Shown here piece by piece: positions 36,801 through 45,300 of a stretch of DNA of 64,000 nucleotides (position 1 is its first letter; the number at the start of each line of letters is the position of its first letter). Both the position numbers and the translations under genes were made by a program. The notes beneath the pieces are model-generated. The model had not been told where the DNA came from and searched no databases. It worked only from the letters and a program-made list of their open reading frames with translations. Source of the DNA: Tubulanus polymorphus (lineage: Eukaryota; Nemertea; Palaeonemertea; Tubulaniformes; Tubulanidae); contig NC_134035.1 of NCBI RefSeq assembly GCF_964204645.1, positions 4,774,501 through 4,838,500 on the forward strand. The letters run 5' to 3'.

Positions 36801-37824
36801 GTTCACCGGATGGCACGCCCGACGACGGAGACGACCCGATCGACGCGTTGTTAGAATTAGAGAACTACGACGACAGCGCATCGGAGGACGAGGAGTGGTG
36901 GGATCAGCCGTACGCCGGCAACGGAACTAAAGTTCAGGTAGTTATGATTTTGTCGGCTAGGTGGCGTTTAATGCTGAGTTGGTGCGGTTTGTGTGAATGC
37001 AATAATTTACTTCAGGAATCAATTTGCGGCCTCATCTGTGGTCCACTAGTGTAGTGTGAATTATGGACAATCAGTTTTTGAAAGTGACTGAAATGATTAA
37101 TGTTTGATGTCTGTAGTTCATTTTCGATTACAAATGTCTCAGGTGAAGTCCTGAACATATGTGAAGTGTGGACGATCAGTTTTTGAAAGCGTGCTGTTAA
37201 GATGTCTGATATCTGGTGTTGGTACATCATTTTCAATCGAAAATATCTCCGGTTAATGAAAGTAAAACTCGTTATTGCAAAATCTAAAATATAGAAAATG
37301 AAATTTATTCATAAAGAGTTGAAATAGAAAATTTAGATGCACAGCATTTCGGACTCTCTGCACAGAGACCATCATCAAATAAAGATAATTTTCAATTTTT
37401 CTGTCTCAGGCATAAATCACTATAGTTAAGCTAAAAAAGATACCTTGTTTTTCCTCATCGGCTGAATCATTTGTAATCTGTTTATTTCTATAGCTGCCCG
37501 GTCTGTTATTCCGCTTGACCATGATTTAAAAAAAAGTAATGTACAGGGTAGTCGATAGGCAGTCAGCTGGGTCAACTTTTAAGCTCGGCAGAAATGAGTA
37601 ACAAAGTATAAATTTTTTAGCCTTGATAAAAATTAACGAAATTTTCTCCGAGTTTCAAATTAATCGAATTCTGTCGTTTTGTTTTACAGGTGTTTTTTAC
37701 GCGCAACGGCAAAACGATCGGACGCCGCGATATTCGCATTCCAAAGGGCGGATTCTACCCGACCGTCGGCATGCTGAGCAACGACGAAAAAGTGAAAGTC
37801 GACTTGCGACCGTTGACCGGATGA
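27884..37824 (+). CDS. SPRYD3: SPRY domain-containing protein 3 (SPRYD3)
   Basis: Nine coding exons: 27884-28053, 28789-28904, 29729-29816, 30525-30696, 32308-32493, 33567-33716, 35496-35553, 36672-36937 and 37690-37824. They join without a break to 446 residues (human 442). Two SPRY/B30.2 domains in tandem. The first has LYIASTPLKPSNNYFEVEII, PLDRQPGWGAESIGYHADDG, GDRIGCGVDF and LFNCNG. The second has SIVDVGLAQARYPLNPTNHY, RHPGWNKGSIAYHADDGKIF, GDIMGCGILFPRDY and VFFTRNGKTIG, ending VKVDLRPLTG. SPRY domains are peptide-binding beta-sandwiches; SPRYD3's own partner and function are poorly known. Oddities: an eight-Gln run in exon 4 between the domain-1 strands, and an acidic DDGDDPIDALLELE segment in exon 8 where vertebrates have a poly-Glu insert. 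Start at 27884 (MWSREA) has an in-frame stop upstream if the 27861 acceptor is used. A GPCR gene sits inside intron 6. Confidence 0.96.
28110..28560. mobile_element. TTAAGACCAGTCTTAAG-type MITE plus local tandem amplification
   Basis: 28112-28232 folds GTTGCATAGTCATGGCTTAG against AAGTCACGACTGTGCAACTG. It is followed by five tandem units of about 60 bp (TTGGTTATAGAACTAAGATG, GTCTTAGACTGGTCTTAAG) derived from the same element, ending near 28555. Lies in SPRYD3 intron 1. Confidence 0.8.
28971..29278. mobile_element. Foldback element with about 110-bp inverted repeats (SPRYD3 intron 2)
   Basis: The outer arms ACTGTCTAGTTCAACTTAAC and CAAGTTGAAATAGACAGT pair; the inner arms CAGTTTTGGTGGTACATACC / GGTATGTACCACCGAGACTG and GAAAGCACTGGCAGTT / AACTGCCAGTGCTTTC pair. 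The left arm carries indels relative to the right. No coding capacity. Confidence 0.85.
30153..30299. mobile_element. Palindromic MITE, well preserved (SPRYD3 intron 3)
   Basis: Runs from CAGGGGCCAGTTGCATAGTC to ACTATGCAACTGGCCCCAGG with TTAAGACTAGTC / GACCAGTCTTAAG inside. The best-preserved copy of the family in this window. Confidence 0.85.
30398..30503 (+). repeat. 20-bp tandem repeat next to SPRYD3 exon 4
   Basis: About five copies of AATGTAGGAATGTAGTGTAT with small changes, ending 20 nt before the acceptor at 30524. Confidence 0.85.
30738..32130. mobile_element. Composite element with long inverted ends and reverse-transcriptase remnant (LINE/Penelope-like)
   Basis: The left arm (30738-30960) and right arm (about 31880-32065) are inverted over roughly 200 bp: TTCTTGAGCTAGTGTAGTTT, AACGTTTCGACTA, AACAGAAATTGT, AGTAATCAAGATTGATACAA and their complements. 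The right arm is followed by the tail TTATATTATCGTCGCAACAC...ATCAATGG, also seen at 1790. The interior at 31430-31583 reads CLKEHNLDLKKFRPES then VVASHVF, which resembles the KxxLD...FRPVSNL region of LINE-type reverse transcriptases, with deletions. A piggyBac MITE interrupts it. Element class is uncertain. Confidence 0.5.
31142..31429. mobile_element. piggyBac-type MITE inserted in the composite element
   Basis: Starts TTAACCCTTTCAGTGCGTCT and ends GGAAAGGGTTAA, i.e. a TTAA duplication with CCCTTTC termini as in piggyBac elements. The interior contains CACCGCAGTGCAGTGTATAA / TACACCGCGCTGCGGTGTAT, CACCTGTCAAACATAGTGAA and CACTAGGGTGGAATTTT. Copies at 38525-38736 (reverse) and 50492-50782. 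No transposase. Confidence 0.88.
32990..33074. repeat. Simple repeat ending in a C13 run
   Basis: GAGGACGTTTTGACC is repeated three times (32983-33045) just before a run of thirteen C. A related inverted set, CAAAACGTCCTCGCGCC and CAAAACGTCTTCCAGTC, lies at 32567-32630. Confidence 0.7.
33079..33320 (+). repeat. About 63-bp tandem repeat (SPRYD3 intron 5)
   Basis: Four diverged units with CTTGATAACTGATT, AACAGAAATATGAAAG and GTTACTGAGGGTCTTA, starting right after a C13 homopolymer (33062-33074). Confidence 0.8.
33836..34008. mobile_element. PIF/Harbinger-type MITE with TAA target duplication
   Basis: The termini GGCAGGTTTCGATTG and CAATCGAAACCTGCC are perfect inverted repeats and both flanks are TAA, matching the 3-bp TWA duplication of PIF/Harbinger elements. 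About 173 bp. Lies in SPRYD3 intron 6 beside the nested GPCR gene. Confidence 0.85.
34256..35176 (-). CDS. Rhodopsin-family GPCR, single exon, nested in SPRYD3 intron
   Basis: 306 residues, intact, no introns, seven hydrophobic segments. Class A marks seen: D73 in TM2 (SITDFAVL), C102 before TM3 and C177 in extracellular loop 2 (likely disulfide), E126-R127-L128 in place of DRY at the end of TM3, LPT in TM6, and NYAINFYIY in TM7 in place of NPxxY, then an amphipathic GKEFRSYF. TM1 has GSV where most have GN. N2 is a possible glycosylation site (NVS). An in-frame TGA 21 nt upstream supports this start. The NFYIY variant with a short tail is common among invertebrate neuropeptide-type orphan receptors; the ligand cannot be assigned. 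The C-terminal tail is only about 15 residues. Lies antisense in the 1.8-kb SPRYD3 intron between exons 33567-33716 and 35496-35553. Codons are strongly CG-rich, unlike the flanking intron, which fits selection on the coding sequence. Confidence 0.93.
   Translation of the reverse strand: MNVSIGMPYASSIALKSISRMSGALRVFSAMSLSIVFSFGAFGSVASFAVMTTSKRLRRLSYATYLTAISITDFAVLLCVAGLPLVDYALDDGGFALTYAQCTIYDFVFELAFCYSSWLIVAISFERLVVVLSPLKSRLVCTRHFSRAVVVAMFAPNVVGSIWAVVITEYSPERGGCYYALRDQTTYFRVIVFYHFVIPVSLTIVFNAVISYVLVTGRDIGDAKTKTANAKRTTVMLVTVSVAFAVFTLPTVLITFIPLPPASTEWFYAVFTVVQSFNYAINFYIYLLLGKEFRSYFLSKIKCFKS
35705..36035. mobile_element. MITE with GTTCCCACAGT inverted termini (SPRYD3 intron 7)
   Basis: The left GTTCCCACAGTACAGGGAAA and right AACTGTGGGAAC are inverted; TTGGGAAA/TTTGGGAATT words repeat inside. 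Probably the same broad hAT-like group as 6679-7014. Confidence 0.65.
37060..37240 (-). repeat. Inverted copies of the 119-bp repeat family
   Basis: Complement of the BORA-intron repeat: GAAGTGTGGACGATCAGTTT, TGAAAGCGTGCTG and CATTTTCAATCGAAAA, about one and a half units, in SPRYD3 intron 8. Confidence 0.75.
37295..37400 (-). repeat. Dispersed element end with TGATGA-hairpin-CCGAAA structure
   Basis: On the minus strand: TTTGATGATGGTCTCTGTGC then AGAGAGTCCGAAATGCTG, with the stem GGTCTCT/AGAGAGTCC placed between TGATGAT and GAAA. Such ends are typical of invertebrate retroelements. The layout resembles a hammerhead core but does not match it exactly. Confidence 0.4.
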
Positions 37825-38041
37825 AATGCGGTTCATGGACTCCAGTTGTTCTGTTATATATAAAAATACGATAAAAGCGTTAAATGTTGACTGATGATGA
37901 TTGCTGAAGGAAAATAATGCATTTTATTATTACGTTTTTTTTTAAGACAAAAAGTTATGAATGACTATTATGTAGTAAACGGTCCGTTGGTTTGTGTCTT
38001 GATGAAGTAAAATTTATTTCAAGTGCCAATATTCGTTTAAA

Positions 38042-38047
38042 AATAAA
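38042..38047 (+). terminator. Candidate SPRYD3 polyadenylation signal
   Basis: AATAAA about 220 nt after the SPRYD3 stop. Confidence 0.4.
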
Positions 38048-38524
38048 ACGATGAACGTAGAGCTATTTACCATTTATGAGCGTACAATAGGCATGTGTAA
38101 AGCTGTTAAATGTGTTATAATGGATGCATAGTGCGTGTTGTGCAATATTGAGATTATCGTTTGCGGCATGGAAAATTCTCACGTGAAAAAGTCTATTTTT
38201 CCTCTTTGCTGAAAGCGTCTGAAAAGTAACAAACTTACGGCTTATCAAACTGAACTTACGGCTTATCAAACTGAAAAAGGTCACATTTGCGATTAAAGTT
38301 GTGTACTTGTCTTTATCTATACGGTTAACGTAAGCCACTTAATATAGTAAAAACAGATTTTTTCAGCGTCCACCCCCGGGGACAGTCGCTTGAAATTTAA
38401 GGGTAAGCCGTCAGGTGGCTATCATAGTAATGATACGATTTTGATTGTCACTGCGGTATCTTGTCCACCTGGTCAATTTGAACCATGTACTCAAAAACAG
38501 ACTCATTTAAAGAGTTTTGGTGCC

Positions 38525-38736
38525 TTATCCCTTTCAGTGTTGTATAATCGATTCTCAAAAGTGCTGGAGATGATTTGAAAGGGTTAAAAAATTCCACCCC
38601 AGTGTGTTGAAGAACAGGCTATAGTGGCTATAGTGCATCATCGCGGTTTATCGTTAGTTACTAATATTTCACTATGTTTGACAGATGGTGCCAATTTATA
38701 CACCGCACTGCGATGTATACGCGCTGAAAGGGTTAA
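38525..38736 (-). mobile_element. piggyBac-type MITE, internally deleted copy
   Basis: Reverse-oriented relative of 31142-31429: ends with GCGCTGAAAGGGTTAA, begins TTATCCCTTTCAG, and contains CACCCCAGTGTGTTGAA and TACACCGCACTGCGATGTAT. A second GAAAGGGTTAA at 38577-38587 suggests an internal rearrangement. Confidence 0.8.
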
Positions 38737-39483
38737 CCAACTTTTGAGTAACTCACCCCGAGATACCTGTCCCTGTAGGTGCTATGTATATGTGTATTTG
38801 AGTTGATAGATATGTACCAGTACTACTACAGTTTTTGAAAATGGCTCATAGATTTGAGTTGAAATGTCAAACTATCAGATAGTTTTTCTTTTTGATTGTG
38901 GGTTTTTGTCGACTAATTGATATTGGACAGCCACTTGTCTATGGAAACCAAAATGTACCAGTACGTCGCGTGTAAGGACGCACTTGATGGTGGTAGTTTT
39001 TTCGCCCCGCAGTAACGTTTGTTACGTTGTTCGTTTTTGAAAGTTGTTTGTTAAACGGTTCGTTAGTAATGGTTTCGATCGTCTTCCAATTAGTGGATCG
39101 TAATTAATAAGTTTTTTTTATCGATAATCGTATGATGTAATGAGTAATTAATCGATTTCGAGAGAGAGAGAGAGAGAATATTTGATAGTTTTTGCGTTCG
39201 TTAACATTGTCTTGTATTTCATAAGGAAACGAGTGTAACTTGTGATAAATATATGTATGAGTATCATATAATACATGTCCTATAATACCATATAGATACT
39301 GATAGATATGCACTATTTAATCTTACAAAGCTGATACCTATTTCTAAACTATTCTTCTGTTCATTTCGATTCAAGTTATTTTGCGCCCCGGTTGTTGAGT
39401 TTGTGTATTAAGTTTGAAGATGAAGAGAGGATTATAGTATATTGAATGCGTATACAATGTGTATGTCTATATCTAACTGACTC

Positions 39484-39860
39484 AGCTAGCTAGTACTAAT
39501 CCTCCAGGAGGTCTCAGCTAGCTAGTACTTCTCCTCTTAGGGGTCTCGGCTAGCTACAGTGGAACCTTGTTACAATGAACCTGGATATAACAATTCATCG
39601 GATATAACAAATATGTAATTTTGTTCCAAGTAAGACAATTTTATTAATTTCATACTGGATATAACCAACAATCGGTTATAACGAACATATTTTCTGGTCC
39701 CGTGAAATTCGCTGTAACGAGGTTCCACTGTAGCGCTACTCTTGTTGGAGATCTCGGCTAGCTAGTACTACCGTACTCCTCTTGGAGGTCTCAGCTAGCT
39801 AGTACTATCCCCCTTGGAGGTCCCAGCTTGCTAGTACTATACTCTTCTTGGAGGTTTCGT
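39484..39860 (+). repeat. GCTAGCTAGTACT tandem repeat, split by a MITE
   Basis: Six units of about 50 bp: CAGCTAGCTAGTACT, then CTCCTCTTGGAGGTCTC. The second and third units are interrupted by the pogo-like MITE at 39557-39730. Confidence 0.85.
39557..39730. mobile_element. pogo-like MITE with TA target duplication
   Basis: The left end CAGTGGAACCTTGTTACAAT and right end CTGTAACGAGGTTCCACTG are inverted; TA lies on both sides (39555-39556, 39731-39732). The interior has GGATATAACAATTCATCGGA and CGGTTATAACGAACATATTT. Best-preserved member of the family here; no transposase, so non-autonomous. Confidence 0.9.
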
Positions 39861-40255
39861 GCTGCGAGTTATGTTTTAAATCGGCTACTACGTAAGTTTG
39901 TTGTTATTTGTTTGTTAACTCATAAAACTTATGAATGATTAGTTGAAAAAAAGAGCAGGGACCCATTACATAAAACGACTTTGAAGTTTTATTAGTCACA
40001 GTAGCAAAATACTGAAATGTTAAGCTATTCTTCGAAACGGGTCCCTGGTGGCTAAGTCCAAAATAGGAAAAGGATAATTAGTAGGCATTATTTCAACTTG
40101 AATATTATTTTTTGGCCGGCGACTGGGCTGCCTTAGGGCAGTGCCGAAGTGCTTTCTCTACTTGTGCTATAGTGATTGACTTTGTTTAACAAGATGGTTG
40201 TTATTTTTTCATTAGTGCTGTTACCTCTATTTTATCTGGGCCACTATATGGACCT

Positions 40256-40447
40256 AGGGCCAGTTGTATATTGTTAGACAAAAACCTAAGACCAACTTCT
40301 ATAGCCGATCTCTCGATACCAGTCTAAGCTCATTTTGGTTAAACCCAGTGTTAGGGCACCAGTTCTATAGCTAATCTAGATGTTGAAGTCAGGTCTTAAG
40401 ATTTAAAAACACTTTTGGACTCGAGTCAAAAGTGCGCAACCGTGACG
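40256..40447. mobile_element. Palindromic MITE (GGGCCAGTT family), diverged
   Basis: Begins CTAGGGCCAGTTGTATATTG, contains CTAAGACCAACTTCTATAGC and GTCTTAAGATTTAAAAACAC, and ends AAGTGCGCAACCGTGACG. From 39.9 to 42.1 kb no gene is recognised. Confidence 0.6.
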
Positions 40448-41071
40448 ATCTGGTCTTAGGTATTCGGTATTTGTGGTTTTAGGAGTGACATAGCCCTATA
40501 TGAGGGACGGCGCTATTCTAGGATACAAAAGTAACCTAAATTGAAACGTAAAATATTAACGTTGATATTTGTGTGTGCGGAAAAATGTTGATAGATGCAA
40601 TCGTTAAAACTACGTACTGGTAGATTATGTTACACGTCATGTTGCTAGGGTTGGTCGGGGTCTGCCTAGTTTCTGTAGTCTTCAGTTAGGTTCGAATCTA
40701 AACCGATGACTGCCGAACTGCGGATACCCCCGGCCGGCGTACTGAACTTGTGCATTGGTTGATTTATGTATAAAGGAGTTTTATTTTTACCAATTTGTAA
40801 ATATCTATATGAATATATATATCTGGTTGCATCTAAATAAATGATATTGGTACAGAGTGTAATCGATTTGATTGGTCTATTTTGAGTATTATCCATTCGA
40901 CCTCGCGGATGTATGGTGGACTCGGCTAAATTCAGATTTTTTGTTGAAGATTTTCAGAGCCAGCACAAATCAAATGGTCCTACAAGATGTGACCTGAGCC
41001 GAGTCTACTGTAAATCGGGATCTTATTAATTTCAACAAACTCGAGGAGACAGGAAATTTGTTTGATACAGG

Positions 41072-41205
41072 ATCCAGTTAGAGTTAAAATTAGTTAATTT
41101 TCAAAGAGTTAACTCTGGGTCAAATGTTAACTCACAACTGTGGAACTGGATCCTGTAGTATAAATAACACAGTGGAACCTCGTTACAACGAACTTCAGGA
41201 GACCG
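41072..41205. mobile_element. Foldback MITE followed by a pogo-like terminus
   Basis: 41072-41157 folds GGATCCAGTTAGAGTTAAAA against AACTCACAACTGTGGAACTG plus GATCC; then CAGTGGAACCTCGTTACAAC at 41170 is a solitary pogo-like end. Confidence 0.65.
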
Positions 41206-42117
41206 TATACAACCACACCTGACTTGATCAAGTTGCTGAAATATTTAATTCCAATCCCTGGCCAAGTGTGGAAGTTTTTTAAAGGTTCCAACTTCATGTT
41301 CGCAGGAGGCTTGCTGAAAACATCTGCAACGGAATCAGGAACATGTAATCAACTTCACTGGGGTTCGTCGATGGTAAAATGGTTGAATTCCTCAAGAACT
41401 CATCTATCCATAGCTGCAAATAATACATACAAGGTATGTGCCAGTTGTTTCATTCAGGGGTGGAACGAGCAAATAAACCTCCTATAGACTCACAATCAAA
41501 AACACAGTTATAATATTCAATATCATATTTATTTATAAATATTTATATACATCTGATCACCTATTAATGCTATAACAAGTATCCAGGAGTTACCGCAGGT
41601 ATCTAGATTCATTAAATATTCACTCAACTTATAGTCCCTTACCGAACCCACTTACATCAGGAAATATTGACTAGATGAGTTTATTTGACCACAGATTTTA
41701 ATTGAATGCAAGATCCAGCAGTGTTGTCCAAATGTACCCTAGCGAAACCTAGTGGTATCTCGCTTGCGGCAAGCAGAATCCTCGATTGCTACTTTGAGTC
41801 CTCTTTCTTCGAGGAATGTCACCATTACGATATATCAATCATATTGCTTAAGCCAACCGTCTTCAACTCGACAAAATCTCTATACTTTACGTTCAACTAG
41901 TTAATCAATATACAATACTTTAATGGTCACAAAGATTACCCTCAATCTAAATACAACGATTTTAAATCAAAATCATCACCGTACGAATTAAAGCATCTTA
42001 TTGACGATAAATTCATTAATTAATAAACAATGCGAGGAATTAACAATATATACATATAAATCATAAAGAAGAAACAGTTTTGACTAGAATTGACTTAGGA
42101 CAATATCATCATTAACC

Positions 42118-42285
42118 AAGGGCGGATCCAGGGCCAATTTTGAAGGACTTGTCATATCACCAAAGATCACTTCAATGTCCAAAAAGGCAATATTAAGCGG
42201 AAATGCACTAGTTGATAAAATGCGCTCAAAAAAATTTGATGGACTTGTACAAGTCCGGTAAGTCCCCCTGGATCTACCCCTGCAA
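42118..42285. mobile_element. hAT-type MITE just downstream of SCYL2
   Basis: The left AGGGCGGATCCAGGG and right CCCCTGGATCTACCCCT are inverted, the CAGGGGYGGATCCAGGG terminus familiar from non-autonomous hAT elements. Internally GGACTTGTCATATC and GGACTTGTACAAGTCC. Confidence 0.8.
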
Positions 42286-42383
42286 ATCCTCTAATTCCCT
42301 ACACACCACCGGGTAAAGGCAGTATTTGAGCAGCTTATATAAAGGTGGAACGTCGTCGTCGCGTGTCGGATACGATTCAATCA

Positions 42384-45300
42384 TCAGCCGAATATGTCCG
42401 ATATATCGTTCGGTTTCGGCTTGTTCTGATTGTTAATACTCTGTTGCGACGGCCCGCCGCCGAATAGGCTGTCGAAATCGTCGTCGCGTCGTTGTTGGTT
42501 AACGACGCTTTGTTGCTGTTGTCCGTTCGTGATCGCCAAGTTACCGAAGAAGCCCTGATTCGACTGCGGCCCCGGCGCCGGGCGGTAATACTGGTTCGCC
42601 ATGCCGCCCGGCTGCGGTATCATACCCGCCGGCGATCCCATCACGCCCTGATGATATCCGATCATTCTCTGCGGCTGCTGCTGACCCATGAATCCTTGTT
42701 GCGGTTGTTGTTGGTATCCCATGTACGGTTGTTGCTGCGTCATCGCCGCCGGTCGAGCAATTTGGTTCAACGACGGTCTCGGCTGATTCGACGACGTTTG
42801 AAGTAAACTGTCGAACGCCGATAAATCGACCGTCGCTTGTTTCGGGGGCATCTGCGACGCGGCCGCTGCGCCGTACGACGGTTGACCGATCCCTCCGCTG
42901 AACGAATTCGACTTCGCCGGTCCATACATCGTACTCGTGCTCGCCATACCCGGTCCGCTTGGGTTGTAATTCACCCCTTGCCCGTGCGTCGTCGATATGT
43001 TATAATTAGGCGCGCGGTTTGAGTTCAGCCCGGTCGACGCATCCATGAAGTTGGAATTGACGAGCGACGACGTGAGATCTTTAACGCGCGGTTTGTTCGC
43101 GGTCGGCGTCGATTTCGCCGTGATCGGCGCTTGAGTTTTCATCCTCTGTTGAGCTTCTTGTTCACGAGCGAGTCTTTGTTTTTCTTCCATCGTCAAATTT
43201 GTAGCCTGAAAACACGAGATAACAAGATAATCCCGCAATTCTAACAACCGTTAGTTTTTTCTAAAGGGTTTCTCTGAATGATATTCATCAAGACTGGAAA
43301 TAGTCCCAACTATTTATGAATGGGGATAAGACCGTCAATAAAACATTTCATATATGTTCTGCAAAACTTTATCAGTACGGCAATCTCAGGGGTAGGCGAA
43401 AAATATTTCACATTTCTGAACACAGGCAAAAATTTACAAATCCAAAATCCCCCTAGCGAAACCTGTTAGTTGAGGCTGTAAGTTGAGGTGAACTATATTC
43501 AAATATTATCACTCCGAATGAACACATACTTTAGGTGTCTGACTCGTTGGAGAAGTCGGTGACTTTTTGGTATCGGTTTCCCGCGAGTCACCGGAGCTGC
43601 TGTTACTAATCGACACACTACTGATACCGAAACCACTCAGAAATCGATCCATCTGAAAATCGGAATAATAACATAGTTTATAACGCGCGGTGCAGTGTAG
43701 CAATACCCGGGTATCTCCGGTCTAGTGATCCTTACCATCGTGTCCGATTTCGGCGCTTCAGTCGGTACTAAATTGTTCGGGTTGTGCTCGGGTCCAAAAT
43801 TGATCGTTCTGAAAGTTCAACACGCAATATGTAAAATATGTATGTTTAGAGGTCATGCAACCTCACAACAGCATTTCTTGGTTTGGACAGGGGATGATGA
43901 CTTCTCTCCATGGGAGGATGCTTGAGTTGGTTTACTCAGCAAACAGCTCCTCGAATGGTTTGGTCAGTTCACCCATTTTGAAATACGACAAAACAAATGT
44001 GGCTGGTTTAAGCATATCAGTTGATAAACCCATCTAAACAATGTGATTTTTCAGTTACTCTAATGGGTTTGCTCTAAACGAATGCTCCTCAGTTGATGAG
44101 CTCGTTCAGTTCGATAGCTACGAACAAACCTTTGTTCTTGCTGCATGGAATCGAGCTGTTCTAGTTTACTCCTATGTTCCGATTCAACGCGTCCGATCAT
44201 GTCTTTTATCACCGAGATGAAACCATTAAACTACAAAACAAAATATGTGATCGCTAGTAATAAGTAACTAAAGCCGCCGCAATCCTTGAATTTTGCTTGA
44301 GTACCAATAAGAATAGTATAATTCATGACAGATAGATTGATGTATTCTCAATGATGAAAGTAATGAATAATCCCACAATTGATGATATTTCAAATTTATT
44401 ATTTATCTGGCGGTTATGAGATTTTTCTAAATCCTCCAAATCCAATCTTCATATAATAATGAATGATTCATGCATTATTCATTAGCTTCATTCTTATTTG
44501 CTTACTGCCACCTGACTAAGACATCGAAGTTAGAGGGACATTGATACTTCAACACTAACTATTTTTCATGATCTTTTCCCCGACGATCAGGGAATCATTA
44601 CAAACTCAGTATCAATCAACTCCTCTTCTCATAGACAACAGAAATTCACAGATTTCAAATAACCCATTAAATTCAATAGAATCTTAACGATTTCGTCATT
44701 CACAAACCTGTTTTAAATTGAGATTACTGTCAATGCATAAAGGCAGCAGGAATGGTAAAGTTTTTGTCGCGAGGATGTCCTTCGTTATTCCTAATTTCTT
44801 ATGACTAAATGCTACTTGATAAATACCTGAAAATCAAATTCGTATTGCGCAATTAATATGCGTCGTATTCTTCGGTAAAATATGAGGTTAAAACAAATGA
44901 AATGAACGTACCTAAAATACTCATGAGGACAGCAGGTTCACGCGAGGGAATCTCTGTTAACATCGGAAGCACTTCGTCCAAAACAAACCACTTGTCCATG
45001 TATTCTAATAACTGCCCGATACATACGAGGCAGTTCACACGAACCTGGACAAAATTATCAATTCTTAAGTTTAGAATTCTTAAAGCGAAGGATAATTGGA
45101 TACGAAATGTAGGAAAAACTAGACAAAAATTTAAGATAAATACTATGAAAGTTATTTCAACTCAATTGCTACAAGCCTTCATCAAAAAACTGTTGAAGTC
45201 TTTCTTTGGACTGTTGGTTTGTCTATGGAAACTACAATACTATAATTGCTTCTTGCGAACAATGTAGACAAAGAACTAGCTTACCAGGTAGTTACGTGAT

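Noticed and set aside
39161-39178. GAGA-element cluster
   Set aside because: A nine-unit GA dinucleotide run is within chance for this repeat-rich sequence and is not next to a gene start.
41224-41487. 87-codon plus-strand frame with a GTATGT donor-like site inside
   Set aside because: No family resemblance and no partner exons; it sits in a repeat-rich spacer downstream of SCYL2.
42492-43022. Plus-strand open frames antisense to the SCYL2 last exon
   Set aside because: Arg/Leu-rich shadows of a Q/N/P-rich coding exon.
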